Assembly: GCA_964602475.1 (NCBI GenBank) | Contig: CAZRRN010000003.1 | Span: 30,918-94,917, forward strand | DNA length: 64,000 nt | Source of the DNA: SZUA-448 sp964602475 | Lineage (GTDB): Bacteria > Bacillota > Clostridia > Lachnospirales > Lachnospiraceae | Reading direction: 5' to 3' | In this document: positions 34,915 through 44,140 of the stretch, in pieces | Layout: every line of letters begins with the position of its first letter | How positions within the stretch are numbered: position 1 is the first letter of the stretch | The notes under the pieces: generated by a model | Seen by the model: the letters and a program-made list of their open reading frames with translations, nothing else | Databases searched by the model: none | What the model was told of the DNA's origin: nothing | Position numbers and translations under genes: made by a program

Positions 34915-34949
34915 ATATCTGCTGTTTTCATATGAAATATACTGTTAAA

Positions 34950-35732
34950 TTAATCAAGGCTGATTTGTACCAACGGGATACCCTCCGTAATCAGCTCTTC
35001 TAAAGCCTTGAACCCGGATAATACCCGGTAATCACTGCCGTCAGGAGTACATGGCAGGAGAAGCTCGGGCTGATAGGGCAGCGCTGCAGTTGCTGCAGCA
35101 GTCGTTCTGGCAGGTTCTCCGTCATAATGAAGGCGGTTTGGAGATATCAGAATCTTTGAAGAATTATGTGAATAGCTTCCGCTTTTGCTGCAGTATAACT
35201 TCATTTCTTCTTGAATCAGGTCTGCGAGAAATTTAGGGGTGCAGTAGGTGCTGTCAAGCACCAGGTTATAATTAGAAAAATTGAAGTAGTCAAGTCCATA
35301 AATCTCTTTATAACGCAGATTCTCGGTTCTGGCGCGTTCGTCCAGCTTTTCCTTCGCATCTTCCGGAGAACTGTATTGTTCTACATTACCACGTTTGTCG
35401 CTAAAAACCCGTTTGGATGCTTCATCAAGATTGACACATAAAAAAACCTTGAAGGAATCCTCTGCAAAGTGCCAGGCGAGACGTGAGTCAAAAACGATAT
35501 CTTTATTCTTCTGTTCTCTGGAGATAGATGCTACAGTATCATCAAGGATGTGATCATATGCCGGATCAGAGCACATCTTATGGTTCATTTCCAGGACGCT
35601 GATCCCAAGCTCGTCTGCTAAATGCCGTAAAATTGTTCCTGTAGAATAAATCTCATAGGAATAATCCGACTCCAAAATATGGCAGATGGTTGATTTCCCA
35701 CTTCCGAGATTTCCTGTTAATGTAATATGCAT
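34950..35732 (-). CDS. Cytidylate-kinase-like protein with ParB-like C-terminal domain
   Basis: A 260-residue cytoplasmic protein. Residues 1-185 are a small P-loop kinase of the cytidylate-kinase-like family: GNLGSGKST at 7-15, STGTILRHLADELGISVLEM (NMP-binding) and FDSRLAWHF. Residues about 190-260 resemble the N-terminal fold of ParB/Srx proteins: KILISPNRLHYDG, then LLPCTPDGSDYRVLSGFKAL ending VQISLD. The pairing suggests nucleotide sensing or a specialised kinase more than housekeeping CMP kinase. ATG 35732 follows AGGAGG inside a tandemly duplicated initiation region. Confidence 0.75.
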   Translation of the reverse strand: MHITLTGNLGSGKSTICHILESDYSYEIYSTGTILRHLADELGISVLEMNHKMCSDPAYDHILDDTVASISREQKNKDIVFDSRLAWHFAEDSFKVFLCVNLDEASKRVFSDKRGNVEQYSSPEDAKEKLDERARTENLRYKEIYGLDYFNFSNYNLVLDSTYCTPKFLADLIQEEMKLYCSKSGSYSHNSSKILISPNRLHYDGEPARTTAAATAALPYQPELLLPCTPDGSDYRVLSGFKALEELITEGIPLVQISLD

Positions 35733-35779
35733 AGCTTCCTCCTGCGTTCAGCGCGTTTCACCGATAATGTAATATACAT
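35717..35779 (-). CDS. Leader ORF (20 residues) overlapping the kinase-like gene start
   Basis: ATG at 35779-35777 behind AGGAGAGG opens a 20-codon frame ending TAA at 35719-35717, overlapping the kinase-like gene start (35732) out of frame. The peptide begins MYITLSVKRAERRRK. It seems to have arisen by duplication of the downstream initiation region and could affect its translation by coupling or competition. Confidence 0.35.
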   Translation of the reverse strand: MYITLSVKRAERRRKLCILH

Positions 35780-35807
35780 GACCTCTCCTGCATCAGCGCG
35801 TCTCTCT
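35718..35807. repeat. Imperfect 45-47-bp tandem duplication of a translation start region
   Basis: The block TAATGTAATATGCAT...CCTGCGTTCAGCGCGTTTC (about 35718-35758) recurs as TAATGTAATATACAT...CCTGCATCAGCGCGTCTC (about 35765-35803). Each copy holds a ribosome binding site and a minus-strand ATG followed by TATATTACATTA or CATATTACATTA. Confidence 0.75.
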
Positions 35808-36404
35808 TATAGTAATGCATTCCTGCAATTTTTGCAACTCGATTATTTCGGCATTCATTGCTTTTGCTTCCGAAGGATCGTGTGTCACAAGGAGAAGGGT
35901 TTTCCCTTCTGCTTTTCTGCAGATATAGCTGATTACCTGCTGTTTTAGTGTATCATCGAGTCCTTTAAAAGGTTCATCCAGGAGGATGAAATTGCTGTCA
36001 GCGAGCAGCGCACGTAGAATCGCAACTCTTCGTTTCATACCGCCGCTCAGTTCTGCAACCGGCTTCCCAAGTGCTCCGGTGAGCCCGATTTCCTGAAAAG
36101 ACTGAGCAAGTAATGTATCGGAAAGTGTTTTCCCACAAACCAGACGAAGGTTATCTGCAGCATCCAGAGTTTCGCAAAGACGGTTTTCCTGAAACACGGC
36201 GGCAATACGCTTATTCTCCAACCCTGAAATACTGCCGGAATCAGGTGAAAGGAGTCCGAGCAGAAGATTCAGCAGCGTGGTCTTGCCGCTTCCCGAGGGT
36301 CCCATAATGCAGGTGGTGCTGCCTTCCGGCAGATTCAGATTCAAGTCTCTCAGAACCGGTTGTAAACCGAAGGCTTTATATACGTGACTGAAGTAAATGT
36401 CCAT
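35793..36404 (-). CDS. ABC transporter ATP-binding protein, nitrate/sulfonate/taurine type
   Basis: A 203-residue ATPase, short for the SsuB/TauB group (usually about 240-260). Walker A is GPSGSGKTT, signature LSGGMKRRVAILRALL, Walker B FILLDEPFKGLD, and the switch His is in LLVTHDPSEA. The Q-loop is in AVFQENRL. The shortening falls between Walker A and signature and at the C terminus. ATG 36404 follows GGAGG; codons back to 36422 lack a site. It lies 56 bases after the permease gene. Substrate is not apparent because no binding protein is present. Confidence 0.9.
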   Translation of the reverse strand: MDIYFSHVYKAFGLQPVLRDLNLNLPEGSTTCIMGPSGSGKTTLLNLLLGLLSPDSGSISGLENKRIAAVFQENRLCETLDAADNLRLVCGKTLSDTLLAQSFQEIGLTGALGKPVAELSGGMKRRVAILRALLADSNFILLDEPFKGLDDTLKQQVISYICRKAEGKTLLLVTHDPSEAKAMNAEIIELQKLQECITIRETR

Positions 36405-36460
36405 TGGATTCCTCCGTTTCAAATGGTTCGTGTAAAGAGCTCCGAGCGGTACCTGTATGT

Positions 36461-37222
36461 TCAGCTAAGCTTTCCGGCAATGGTTCGGATGAGCAGCATA
36501 ACGATTTTTTCAAAGAGAACGCTGACTAGTACAATGACTGCTGTCCAGGCAAAAAGTTCTCCGGTCATTAGGTAGAGCTTTGCTTCGTAAAGGCGCTCTC
36601 CGATGGAACCGGTCGGTTGACCGATGACCTCGGCAGCAATGCCGGATTTCCAGCAAAATCCGAGTGCAACCGAACAGGCGGATACCAGAGCCGGCATGAC
36701 AGACGGAAGATAAATATATCGTATTCTTCGAAGAACAGGAATTCGAAAAACATCTGCCATTTCAAGCAGCTTTTTGTCGGTACCGTCGATTCCCTGCAGG
36801 ACATTGGTGTATATCACCGGAAGAACCATGACAAAAGAAATCAAAACGGATAGTCCTGAGGACCTGATCCAGAGAAGAGCAAGGATGATAAATGAAGCAA
36901 CGGGAACAGCTTTCATCAGCCGCATCAACGGAAGAAGCAGGATTCGTACAGCCTGACAGGCAGCTGATAATGAGGCAAAGAGAACACCCATAACAAAGGC
37001 CAGAATAAATCCAAAAGCAATACGGGAGGCAGAATATAGTATGGTGGTCCAAAAAGAAGAGGTACGGATCATACCAAACAGAACATTTATAACCTGATCC
37101 GGAGAAGCGAAAAGAATCTTCGCCGGAATCAGAAGACTGCAGAGTTCCCATAGGATAAGCCAGAAAGCAATGGCAAGCAAGGCATACAATTTTTTATTTG
37201 CGGCCCTTTTCGTTTGACTCAT
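36461..37222 (-). CDS. ABC transporter permease, SsuC/TauC type
   Basis: A 253-residue permease with about six transmembrane segments. The BPD_transp_1 EAA-like loop is visible around TDKKLLEMADVFRIPVLRRI and IYLPSVMPALVSA, as in importers of sulfonates, nitrate, pyrimidine precursors or thiamin precursors. ATG 37222 is chosen because it gives a family-length protein starting just before the first membrane segment; it overlaps the end of the GGDEF/EAL gene by 29 bases, suggesting translational coupling. No substrate-binding protein gene is nearby. Confidence 0.88.
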   Translation of the reverse strand: MSQTKRAANKKLYALLAIAFWLILWELCSLLIPAKILFASPDQVINVLFGMIRTSSFWTTILYSASRIAFGFILAFVMGVLFASLSAACQAVRILLLPLMRLMKAVPVASFIILALLWIRSSGLSVLISFVMVLPVIYTNVLQGIDGTDKKLLEMADVFRIPVLRRIRYIYLPSVMPALVSACSVALGFCWKSGIAAEVIGQPTGSIGERLYEAKLYLMTGELFAWTAVIVLVSVLFEKIVMLLIRTIAGKLS

Positions 37223-40200
37223 CAGATGCTTTAACCTCCAGGTATTTTTTAACAAACAGTTCCTCCGGCATTGGCTCCGCATAAAGGAAGCCCTGTGCAG
37301 TAAAGCAGCCGATTCGCTTCAGAAAATGTTCCTGTTCCACGGTTTCGACTCCCTCACAGATTACATCCATATCAAGATCAAAGGCCATACGTACAACATT
37401 GGTAATTACGACACGTTCTCGTACCGATGTTGCTTTCGAGTGCAGAAAATCCTTGTCAATTTTCAGAATGTCAAACGGTAGGTCACGCAGAATGTTCAGC
37501 GAGGACATTCCGGAACCGAAATCATCCATAGAGAGGCGGCAGCCGATGGAATGAACTTCGTTCAGAATACTGAGCTGATAGTTATCGCTGGCAGCCAGAG
37601 CGCTTTCGGTAATTTCCACCTCTATCAGATATGGAGGAATATTGTAGCGTTCCAGTGTGGCACGGATTACAGTGGGGAGCATGTTGCTGTTGAAGTGAAT
37701 CCGTGAAAAATTAACGGAAACCGGATATACTCTTCTGCCGGAATCAATCAGAGTACGCAGGGAAGCGCACACAGTATCAAGTACATAATAATCAAGGGCA
37801 ACAATAAAACCGTTTTCTTCAAAAAGCGGAATGAAACGGATCGGCGGGATCATGCCGACATTCGGCCGCTGCCAGCGGACAAGTGCTTCCGATCCGACTA
37901 TTTGCTTTGTTACGATATCGACCTTTGGCTGATAGAAGACAACAAACTCATGATTACGGAGAGCTTCCTCCATGGAATCCTCAATTTCCTTCTGCTCTAC
38001 CAGGTTATTGTGCATTGTTTCGTTATAATACATATAGTTACAGATATGATAGTCTATTACATTTTTGCGGGCGATATTTGCCCGGTCAACCGCAACAATA
38101 GCAGAATCGCCTTCCGTTACAGGATAGATACCAATCATAAGTACAAGACGGTAAAAGTCTCCGTTCGGCTGTTTGATTCGTTTCGATTCGTATACGATTG
38201 TTTTAACAAGCTCAGTCAGCTCATCAATCGTCGTATAAGGGTAAAGAGCGACAAATTTATCACCTGTAATACGGGCAATCAGGGAATCTGCTCCGCCAAT
38301 CTGTTGAAGGATTCCGGCAATTGTCGTCAGAATGTAATCGCCGGCGCGGTATCCGTAGTTATCGTTAATCAGCTTGAACTGGTATACATCGGAATAAATT
38401 GCAGCATATTTTTTATTGGTATTTGTAGAAATCAATTCGTTTGCCTTATTGAGAAAAGCATTAAAATTATATGTGTTGGTAAGTACATCCATTTGTGAGA
38501 CATAGTCGATTCTTTCCTGCGAATGAAGATGAAGAAGGTAGCTTCCAATCAGTTTGGACAACAGAGTAAGAGAATCTATTTCACTTTCTGACCATACACG
38601 GGTATTTTCTACAGTACAGATATTAATATGCCCAATAAACGAATCCTGATAATGAATTCCGCACTGAATCAGTGAACGTACATTTTCCAGATATTCATCC
38701 TGCTTAATTTCCAGAGTCTGAAGACAGGCGGAGGTATCGTCACAACGGTAAGTTCCCTGTTGATTTGATTCAAATCCGCAAAACAGAGTACTCTTTGGAT
38801 GAGTGACTGATTTCTGCTGTTTCGTAAAGGAAAATGCACTGTCAGAACTCCATTCATGGGAAACAGTGGAGGAATCGGAATCCTTTTCATATTCCATAAT
38901 AAAAATGTGATCCAGATTGTAGTAAATGCCGATCAACGACAGCATCATGTTGATTGATACATTGATATCGCGGGAATCAAACAGTATATCAATTGCATTG
39001 GCAATGATAGTACTGTCAATAACCGTACGGGTTTCGAACAAAGAGGAGGTCTGCTGGTTCTGCTTATTGATCTTTGTGTACTGTTCTGCTTCCGGAATTG
39101 CTGCCATGCTGTTGTTATATACACTGTATCGTCCCTTGCCGCGATGCTTTGCATCATATAATGCAATGTCTGCTTTTGCAAACAAACCGTCATAGGAGGT
39201 TGCATCTACCGGATAAACAGAAATACCGACACAGCAGGAAAGTGAATAATCGGTCTTGGTATTTGAAAAAATATTGTGAAACGAGTTAAGGATGTGCTGA
39301 GCCATATCAATGACATAGGTCATAGACGGAACATTATCCAGAAATACTACAAATTCATCTGCTCCAAAGCGCCCCAGCAGGCAGTTGTCTCCAAACAGCT
39401 TTTTCAATCGGTCCGCAAGATCAATCAGAACAGCATCCGCAAATACATAACCAAAGGTTTCGTTCAGATTACTAAAGTTATCAACATCAATCAGAAGAAG
39501 AGATAGAATAACCGGTTCTTCCATGGTTGAAATCCGTTCGTTTGCCTTTTCTGTGAAAGCCTTGTAGTTGTATAGCTTAGTCAGCGGATCCTGAGAAGCA
39601 TATTCACAGAGAACCTCATATTCCTTTTTCTGGCTGTCGATATTGGTTGTCTGTCCGACGATACTGACCGGATAACCGTCCGTATCAAGAACTTTTGTGC
39701 CGGAGAGACGGTACCAGATATAATTGTCCTCATGATCCTTTGCACGCAGTTCAACTTCAATCGTGGGTTCGGATGTCATCATGGAATCACAAAAATGAAA
39801 AAATGCCCACTGATCTTCCGGATGAATAATATTATTGTTAATCAATTCCTTTCTCTTACTGCTGGTAACATCAATGATTATGTCTGTGACGGAATTACTT
39901 TCATCCCAGATCATTTGGTCGGTTGTCAGATAGTATTCCCAGATGTAGTTGTTATTACGTGCCAAAGCCAGCCTATACCGGCGCCGTTCTGAAAGCAGCG
40001 CCTGTTTACTGTGGTTTAGCTTTAGGCTATCAAAGAAGTGAACGAAAGACAGCCATGCACAAAGAGTAATAACAATAATGATGCAGGTGATAATAAAATT
40101 TGATGCACTGCTGCTGATGGAACGAATCTCGCCGTCAATGATTTCGGTCTGTGAGAGTACCATCAAAATCCAGGACGTATCAGGCAGCGGTTCCGAATAT

Positions 40201-40652
40201 AAATAATATGAAATGCCGGAAACAGTATTCCGGACTTCTGTCATCAGCGATTCTCCGCTAAGACTTCGTTCCAGAAAAGCAGATTTTGACAATTCGTCGG
40301 TCAGGCTGAAAGAAGCCAGATCATTCCAAAGATTCTCACCGGAGGTCAGAAATTCATCCGAATCCAGAACCATTCCGGAATTGTCTACCAAAAGGGCATA
40401 AGTTCCGGGATACTGAATATGTATGGAGAAACGTGTCAGAAAAAGTGGAAGATTCATATTGGATTCGGATAGAGCTTTCTGGGCATCTTCGGAAACAGCA
40501 TTATGAATCTGAGAAAGACGGTTCTGAGCATTTTCTTGAAGCTGGTTTTTTAATATTACAGAATATGAAGTATACTGGGTAAAAAATAACGTACCCAGCA
40601 GTATAATAATGACAGCAGTAAGACGACCGGTTGTCAGTAGCTTTTTCAGCAT
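37194..40652 (-). CDS. Membrane sensor with PAS, two GGDEF, GAF and EAL domains
   Basis: A 1152-residue cyclic-di-GMP protein. Order: transmembrane segment (about 11-30), extracellular Cache-like domain, transmembrane segment (about 185-207), PAS/PAC (about 225-340), GGDEF domain 1 with GADEF at 430-434, GAF-like domain (about 540-690), degenerate GGDEF domain 2 with TGDKF, and EAL (about 890-1140). The EAL domain keeps EAL in GSEALVRWQ, EITES, DDFGSG, KIDKDF and EGVE, so phosphodiesterase activity is likely; cyclase activity of GADEF is uncertain. ATG 40652 follows GGAGG, and the promoter at 40707-40735 lies inside the longer frame. Confidence 0.93.
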   Translation of the reverse strand: MLKKLLTTGRLTAVIIILLGTLFFTQYTSYSVILKNQLQENAQNRLSQIHNAVSEDAQKALSESNMNLPLFLTRFSIHIQYPGTYALLVDNSGMVLDSDEFLTSGENLWNDLASFSLTDELSKSAFLERSLSGESLMTEVRNTVSGISYYLYSEPLPDTSWILMVLSQTEIIDGEIRSISSSASNFIITCIIIVITLCAWLSFVHFFDSLKLNHSKQALLSERRRYRLALARNNNYIWEYYLTTDQMIWDESNSVTDIIIDVTSSKRKELINNNIIHPEDQWAFFHFCDSMMTSEPTIEVELRAKDHEDNYIWYRLSGTKVLDTDGYPVSIVGQTTNIDSQKKEYEVLCEYASQDPLTKLYNYKAFTEKANERISTMEEPVILSLLLIDVDNFSNLNETFGYVFADAVLIDLADRLKKLFGDNCLLGRFGADEFVVFLDNVPSMTYVIDMAQHILNSFHNIFSNTKTDYSLSCCVGISVYPVDATSYDGLFAKADIALYDAKHRGKGRYSVYNNSMAAIPEAEQYTKINKQNQQTSSLFETRTVIDSTIIANAIDILFDSRDINVSINMMLSLIGIYYNLDHIFIMEYEKDSDSSTVSHEWSSDSAFSFTKQQKSVTHPKSTLFCGFESNQQGTYRCDDTSACLQTLEIKQDEYLENVRSLIQCGIHYQDSFIGHINICTVENTRVWSESEIDSLTLLSKLIGSYLLHLHSQERIDYVSQMDVLTNTYNFNAFLNKANELISTNTNKKYAAIYSDVYQFKLINDNYGYRAGDYILTTIAGILQQIGGADSLIARITGDKFVALYPYTTIDELTELVKTIVYESKRIKQPNGDFYRLVLMIGIYPVTEGDSAIVAVDRANIARKNVIDYHICNYMYYNETMHNNLVEQKEIEDSMEEALRNHEFVVFYQPKVDIVTKQIVGSEALVRWQRPNVGMIPPIRFIPLFEENGFIVALDYYVLDTVCASLRTLIDSGRRVYPVSVNFSRIHFNSNMLPTVIRATLERYNIPPYLIEVEITESALAASDNYQLSILNEVHSIGCRLSMDDFGSGMSSLNILRDLPFDILKIDKDFLHSKATSVRERVVITNVVRMAFDLDMDVICEGVETVEQEHFLKRIGCFTAQGFLYAEPMPEELFVKKYLEVKASDESNEKGRK

Positions 40653-40706
40653 GAATGCCTCCGGGGTGTTCGTAACGATGATATAATATCGTATACAGAT
40701 AACTTG

Positions 40707-40735
40707 ATTATAGACCATTGTAAAAGTGTCCGCAA
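40707..40735 (-). promoter_or_regulatory. Sigma-A type promoter for the GGDEF/EAL unit
   Basis: On the minus strand TTGCGG (40735-40730), a 17-base spacer and TATAAT (40712-40707). The leader would be about 48 bases before ATG 40652. Confidence 0.75.
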
Positions 40736-40920
40736 CAGATTTCGAGTGATTCACGCAAAATTCTTGCATTTTATACAGGTACACGATAAAATAAAAAAAT
40801 AAACAGTTCAAGCAGGCTGCTTTCAGCTTAAGAGGGGCATGTTTTAGTACGGACAGATAAAAGCTTTACTGTTATCTGAAAGTAAATATATGATGCGTAA
40901 AGCATAGAAATGAGGTAGGA

Positions 40921-41862
40921 ATGAATCAAGGTTTATCAAAACGTATAGTAAAAGGAGTCCTTGGAGGAATCATTGCACTCTTTGTCCTGATTACCATCCT
41001 GAATTCCTTCTACACAATTAAGGAGCAGGAACAGGCAGTGGTCACGACCTTTGGTCAGCCACAGGCGGTAACAGCTGCAGGACTTCATTTAAAAATTCCA
41101 TTTATACAGAAAGTGGAAAAAGTAAATACAACCATTAAGGGATTCGCAATCGGTTACAACGAAACAACGAACCAGACGGTAGAAGACGAGTCTTTGATGA
41201 TAACTTCAGATTATAATTTTGTTAATGTTGATTTTTATGTGGAATACAAGGTGAGCGATCCGATTAAGGCAGTCTACGCTTCGGATGAACCGGAATTTAT
41301 CCTGAAAAATATTGCATTGTCGTGTATTCGTTCCCAGATTGGCCTATATGATGTTGACAGTGTAATCACCACCGGGAAAAACGAAATTCAGGCAAGCATT
41401 AAAGAACGGATTATGGAGCGTCTTGAGGAACATGACATAGGTCTCCAGCTTGTAAATATCACCATACAGGATGCGGAGCCTCCGACAGAGGAAGTTCTAG
41501 AAGCTTTTAAGGAAGTTGAAACAGCAAAGCAGGGAAAAGAAACCGCAATTAACAATGCAGAAAAATACCGTAATGAGGAGTTGCCTGCAGCAGAAGCGCA
41601 GGTTGATCAGATTCTGAAGGAGGCAGAGGCGACCAAGCAGGCTCGTATTAATGAGGCAACCGGTCAGGTAGCCAGATTTGAGGCAACCTATGCGGAATAT
41701 ATTAAATACCCGCTGATTACGAAGCAGAGAATGTTTTACGAGACCATGGAGGAGCTGCTTCCGGATATGACGGTCATTATTGATAACACAGAGAGCGGAG
41801 TACAGAAGATTCTGCCGCTGGAATCCTTTACAGGTGATGAATCCGTTACAGCCGGTGAATAA
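40921..41862 (+). CDS. hflK: HflK-like SPFH/band-7 membrane protein
   Basis: A 313-residue protein with one N-terminal transmembrane segment (about residues 12-30), an SPFH domain (EQEQAVVTTFGQPQAVTAAG, LHLKIPFIQKVEKVNT) and a long Glu/Ala coiled coil (about 195-255). HflK and HflC form a ring-like complex that modulates the FtsH protease. A C-terminal acidic tail is present. It lies 18 bases before hflC, so the two are one operon closed by the terminator at 42787. ATG 40921 follows GAGGTAGG. Confidence 0.88.
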   Translation: MNQGLSKRIVKGVLGGIIALFVLITILNSFYTIKEQEQAVVTTFGQPQAVTAAGLHLKIPFIQKVEKVNTTIKGFAIGYNETTNQTVEDESLMITSDYNFVNVDFYVEYKVSDPIKAVYASDEPEFILKNIALSCIRSQIGLYDVDSVITTGKNEIQASIKERIMERLEEHDIGLQLVNITIQDAEPPTEEVLEAFKEVETAKQGKETAINNAEKYRNEELPAAEAQVDQILKEAEATKQARINEATGQVARFEATYAEYIKYPLITKQRMFYETMEELLPDMTVIIDNTESGVQKILPLESFTGDESVTAGE

Positions 41863-41880
41863 AGAATATGGAGGAAAAGC

Positions 41881-42783
41881 ATGAGTGATAATATTGAACG
41901 TATCCGGCAGAAAAGAACCGGATTAAAGGTAGCCATCGGAGGAATCATTCTCCTGGCACTGATTGTAATCAATTCCTGTTACGCAGTAACCTATGAAAAC
42001 GAGTATACCTTAATCAAGCAGTTCGGCTCTGTCAAAAAAATCGTATCCGATTCAGGCTTAAGCCTGAAGATCCCGTTTATCCAGACGAGCGACCGGCTGC
42101 CAAAATCTATTCAGATCTTTGACCTTGCGGCCTCGGATGTAATTACACAGGATAAGAAGACGATGGTTGCGGACAGTTATGTACTTTGGAGAATCGAAGA
42201 TCCAAAGCTGTTCGTACAGACATTGAATTCTTTGACAAATGCAGAGAACCGTATTAATACGATCGTATATAATTCAATTAAGTCCGTAATCAGCAGTATG
42301 AATCAGGCGGAAGTAATCAGCGGACGTGACGGAGAGCTTTCCGCAGCAATTATGGCAAACATCGGAAACACGATGCAACAGTACGGAATTGAACTGTTGT
42401 CGGTAGAGACAAAGCATCTGGATCTGCCAAGCGATAATAAAACTGCGGTATATGAACGAATGATTTCAGAACGAAATAACAAAGCAGCAACCTATACCGC
42501 CGAGGGAGAATCTGAAGCAAAGAAAATCCGTACACAGACCGATTATGAAATTGCGATCAGCATTTCCGAAGCAAAAGCGCAGGCAGAGAGTGTTATTGCC
42601 GAAGGAGAAGCGGAATATATGAGGATTCTTTCAGAAGCATATTCTGATGAATCGAAGAGTGATTTTTATACCTTTGTACGTGCGCTGGATGCCGCAAAGA
42701 TAGCATTTGACGGCAAAAGAAAGAAGACTCTGGTACTGACCTCGAATTCACCGCTTGCACAGATTTTTTCAACAGTAGAATAA
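41881..42783 (+). CDS. hflC: HflC-like SPFH/band-7 membrane protein
   Basis: A 300-residue partner of the preceding protein. One transmembrane segment (about 17-36), the SPFH domain (YENEYTLIKQFGSVKKIVSD, LSLKIPFIQTSDRLP) and a coiled coil (SEAKKIRTQTDYEIAISISE) ending with the HflC-like FYTFVRALDAAKIAF and SPLAQIF. The membrane complex is expected to sit at lipid microdomains and restrain FtsH. ATG 41881 follows GGAGG. Order hflK-hflC is the same as in most bacteria. Confidence 0.9.
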   Translation: MSDNIERIRQKRTGLKVAIGGIILLALIVINSCYAVTYENEYTLIKQFGSVKKIVSDSGLSLKIPFIQTSDRLPKSIQIFDLAASDVITQDKKTMVADSYVLWRIEDPKLFVQTLNSLTNAENRINTIVYNSIKSVISSMNQAEVISGRDGELSAAIMANIGNTMQQYGIELLSVETKHLDLPSDNKTAVYERMISERNNKAATYTAEGESEAKKIRTQTDYEIAISISEAKAQAESVIAEGEAEYMRILSEAYSDESKSDFYTFVRALDAAKIAFDGKRKKTLVLTSNSPLAQIFSTVE

Positions 42784-42786
42784 ACA

Positions 42787-42816
42787 AAAACCCCGGGCAG
42801 GATTGTCCGGGGTTTT
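42787..42816. terminator. Bidirectional terminator between hflC and serS
   Basis: AAAACCCCGG (42787-42796) pairs with CCGGGGTTTT (42807-42816). A and T runs on both sides let it serve the converging hflC and serS transcripts. Confidence 0.92.
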
Positions 42817-42832
42817 CTATAAGAACAGAAGC

Positions 42833-44119
42833 TCATTTTTTCGGAATCAATTTTTCCTGACCACCCATATATGGCTGTAAAGCTTTTGGAATCAGAACGG
42901 TTCCGTCTGCCTGCAGATTGTTCTCCAGGAAGGCAATCAGCATACGGGGCGGAGCAACAACGGTATTATTCAGTGTATGAGCAAAGTATTTCCCGCTCTT
43001 TCCGGTTACACGAATCTTCAGTCGGCGGGCCTGTGCATCTCCGAGGTTGGAGCAGCTGCCGACTTCAAAATACTTCTTCTGACGTGGAGACCATGCTTCA
43101 ACGTCACAGGATTTCACCTTTAAATCTGCATGATCACCGGAACAGCATTCCAGTGTACGAACCGGAACGTCGAGGGTGCGGAACAAATCTACCGTGTTCT
43201 TCCATAGACGGTCATACCACATTGGGCTGTCCTCCGGATTGCAGACAACAATCATTTCCTGCTTCTCGAACTGGTGAATACGGTATACGCCACGCTCCTC
43301 AAGACCATGTGCACCCTTTTCCTTACGGAAGCAGGGTGAATAGCTGGTCAGTGTCTTCGGAAGCTCCTCCTCAGGGGTAATGGTATCAATAAATTTACCA
43401 ATCATTGAATGCTCACTGGTGCCGATCAGGTAAAGGTCTTCGCCTTCAATCTTATACATCATGGCATCCATTTCTGCAAAGCTCATAACACCGGTTACAA
43501 CCTCGCTCCGGATCATGAACGGAGGAATGCAGTAGGTAAATCCGCGGTTAATCATAAAATCACGTGCATACGAAATCACAGAGGAATGCAGCCTTGCAAT
43601 GTCACCCATCAGATAGTAGAATCCGTTCCCTGCGACACGATGAGCAGCATCAAGGTCGATACCGTTGAAGCTTTCCATGATTGCGGTATGGTAAGGAATC
43701 TCGAAATCCGGTACAATCGGTTCACCGTAACGCTGGATTTCAACATTTTCACTGTCATCTTTTCCAATCGGAACACTTGGATCAATAATGTTCGGGATTG
43801 TCATCATGATTTTTTTAATCTTTTCCTGCAACTCGGTTTCTTTGGCCTCCAGCGCAAGCAGCCGGTCAGAATCTACAGTAACCTGATTCTTCAGCACTTC
43901 TGCTTCTTCCTTTTTCCCTTGTGCCATCAGACCGCCGATCTGCTTTGAAATACGGTTACGGTCTGCACGAAGACCGTCAGCCTCCTGCTGTGCGGCACTG
44001 CTTTCCTGTGCCAGTGCAATAACCTCATCTACCAACGGGAGCTTGGCATCCTGAAATTTGTTGCGTATGTTCTGTTTCACAATCTCGGGATTCTCCCGGA
44101 CAAATCGTAAATCCAACAT
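42833..44119 (-). CDS. serS: Seryl-tRNA synthetase
   Basis: A 428-residue class II aminoacyl-tRNA synthetase that charges tRNA-Ser. The N-terminal coiled-coil arm (about 30-100) is visible as charged heptads (ALEAKETELQEKIKKIM). The core has motif 2 in SPCFRKEKGAHG/YRIHQFEKQE and motif 3 near NNTVVAPPRMLIAFLE. Full length. It is 22 bases downstream of the CPBP protease gene, with no T-box or terminator between them, so serS appears to be transcribed from the promoter of that gene, an unusual arrangement for an essential enzyme. Confidence 0.97.
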   Translation of the reverse strand: MLDLRFVRENPEIVKQNIRNKFQDAKLPLVDEVIALAQESSAAQQEADGLRADRNRISKQIGGLMAQGKKEEAEVLKNQVTVDSDRLLALEAKETELQEKIKKIMMTIPNIIDPSVPIGKDDSENVEIQRYGEPIVPDFEIPYHTAIMESFNGIDLDAAHRVAGNGFYYLMGDIARLHSSVISYARDFMINRGFTYCIPPFMIRSEVVTGVMSFAEMDAMMYKIEGEDLYLIGTSEHSMIGKFIDTITPEEELPKTLTSYSPCFRKEKGAHGLEERGVYRIHQFEKQEMIVVCNPEDSPMWYDRLWKNTVDLFRTLDVPVRTLECCSGDHADLKVKSCDVEAWSPRQKKYFEVGSCSNLGDAQARRLKIRVTGKSGKYFAHTLNNTVVAPPRMLIAFLENNLQADGTVLIPKALQPYMGGQEKLIPKK

Positions 44120-44140
44120 AATGTTCTCCTCCTGATTTTT

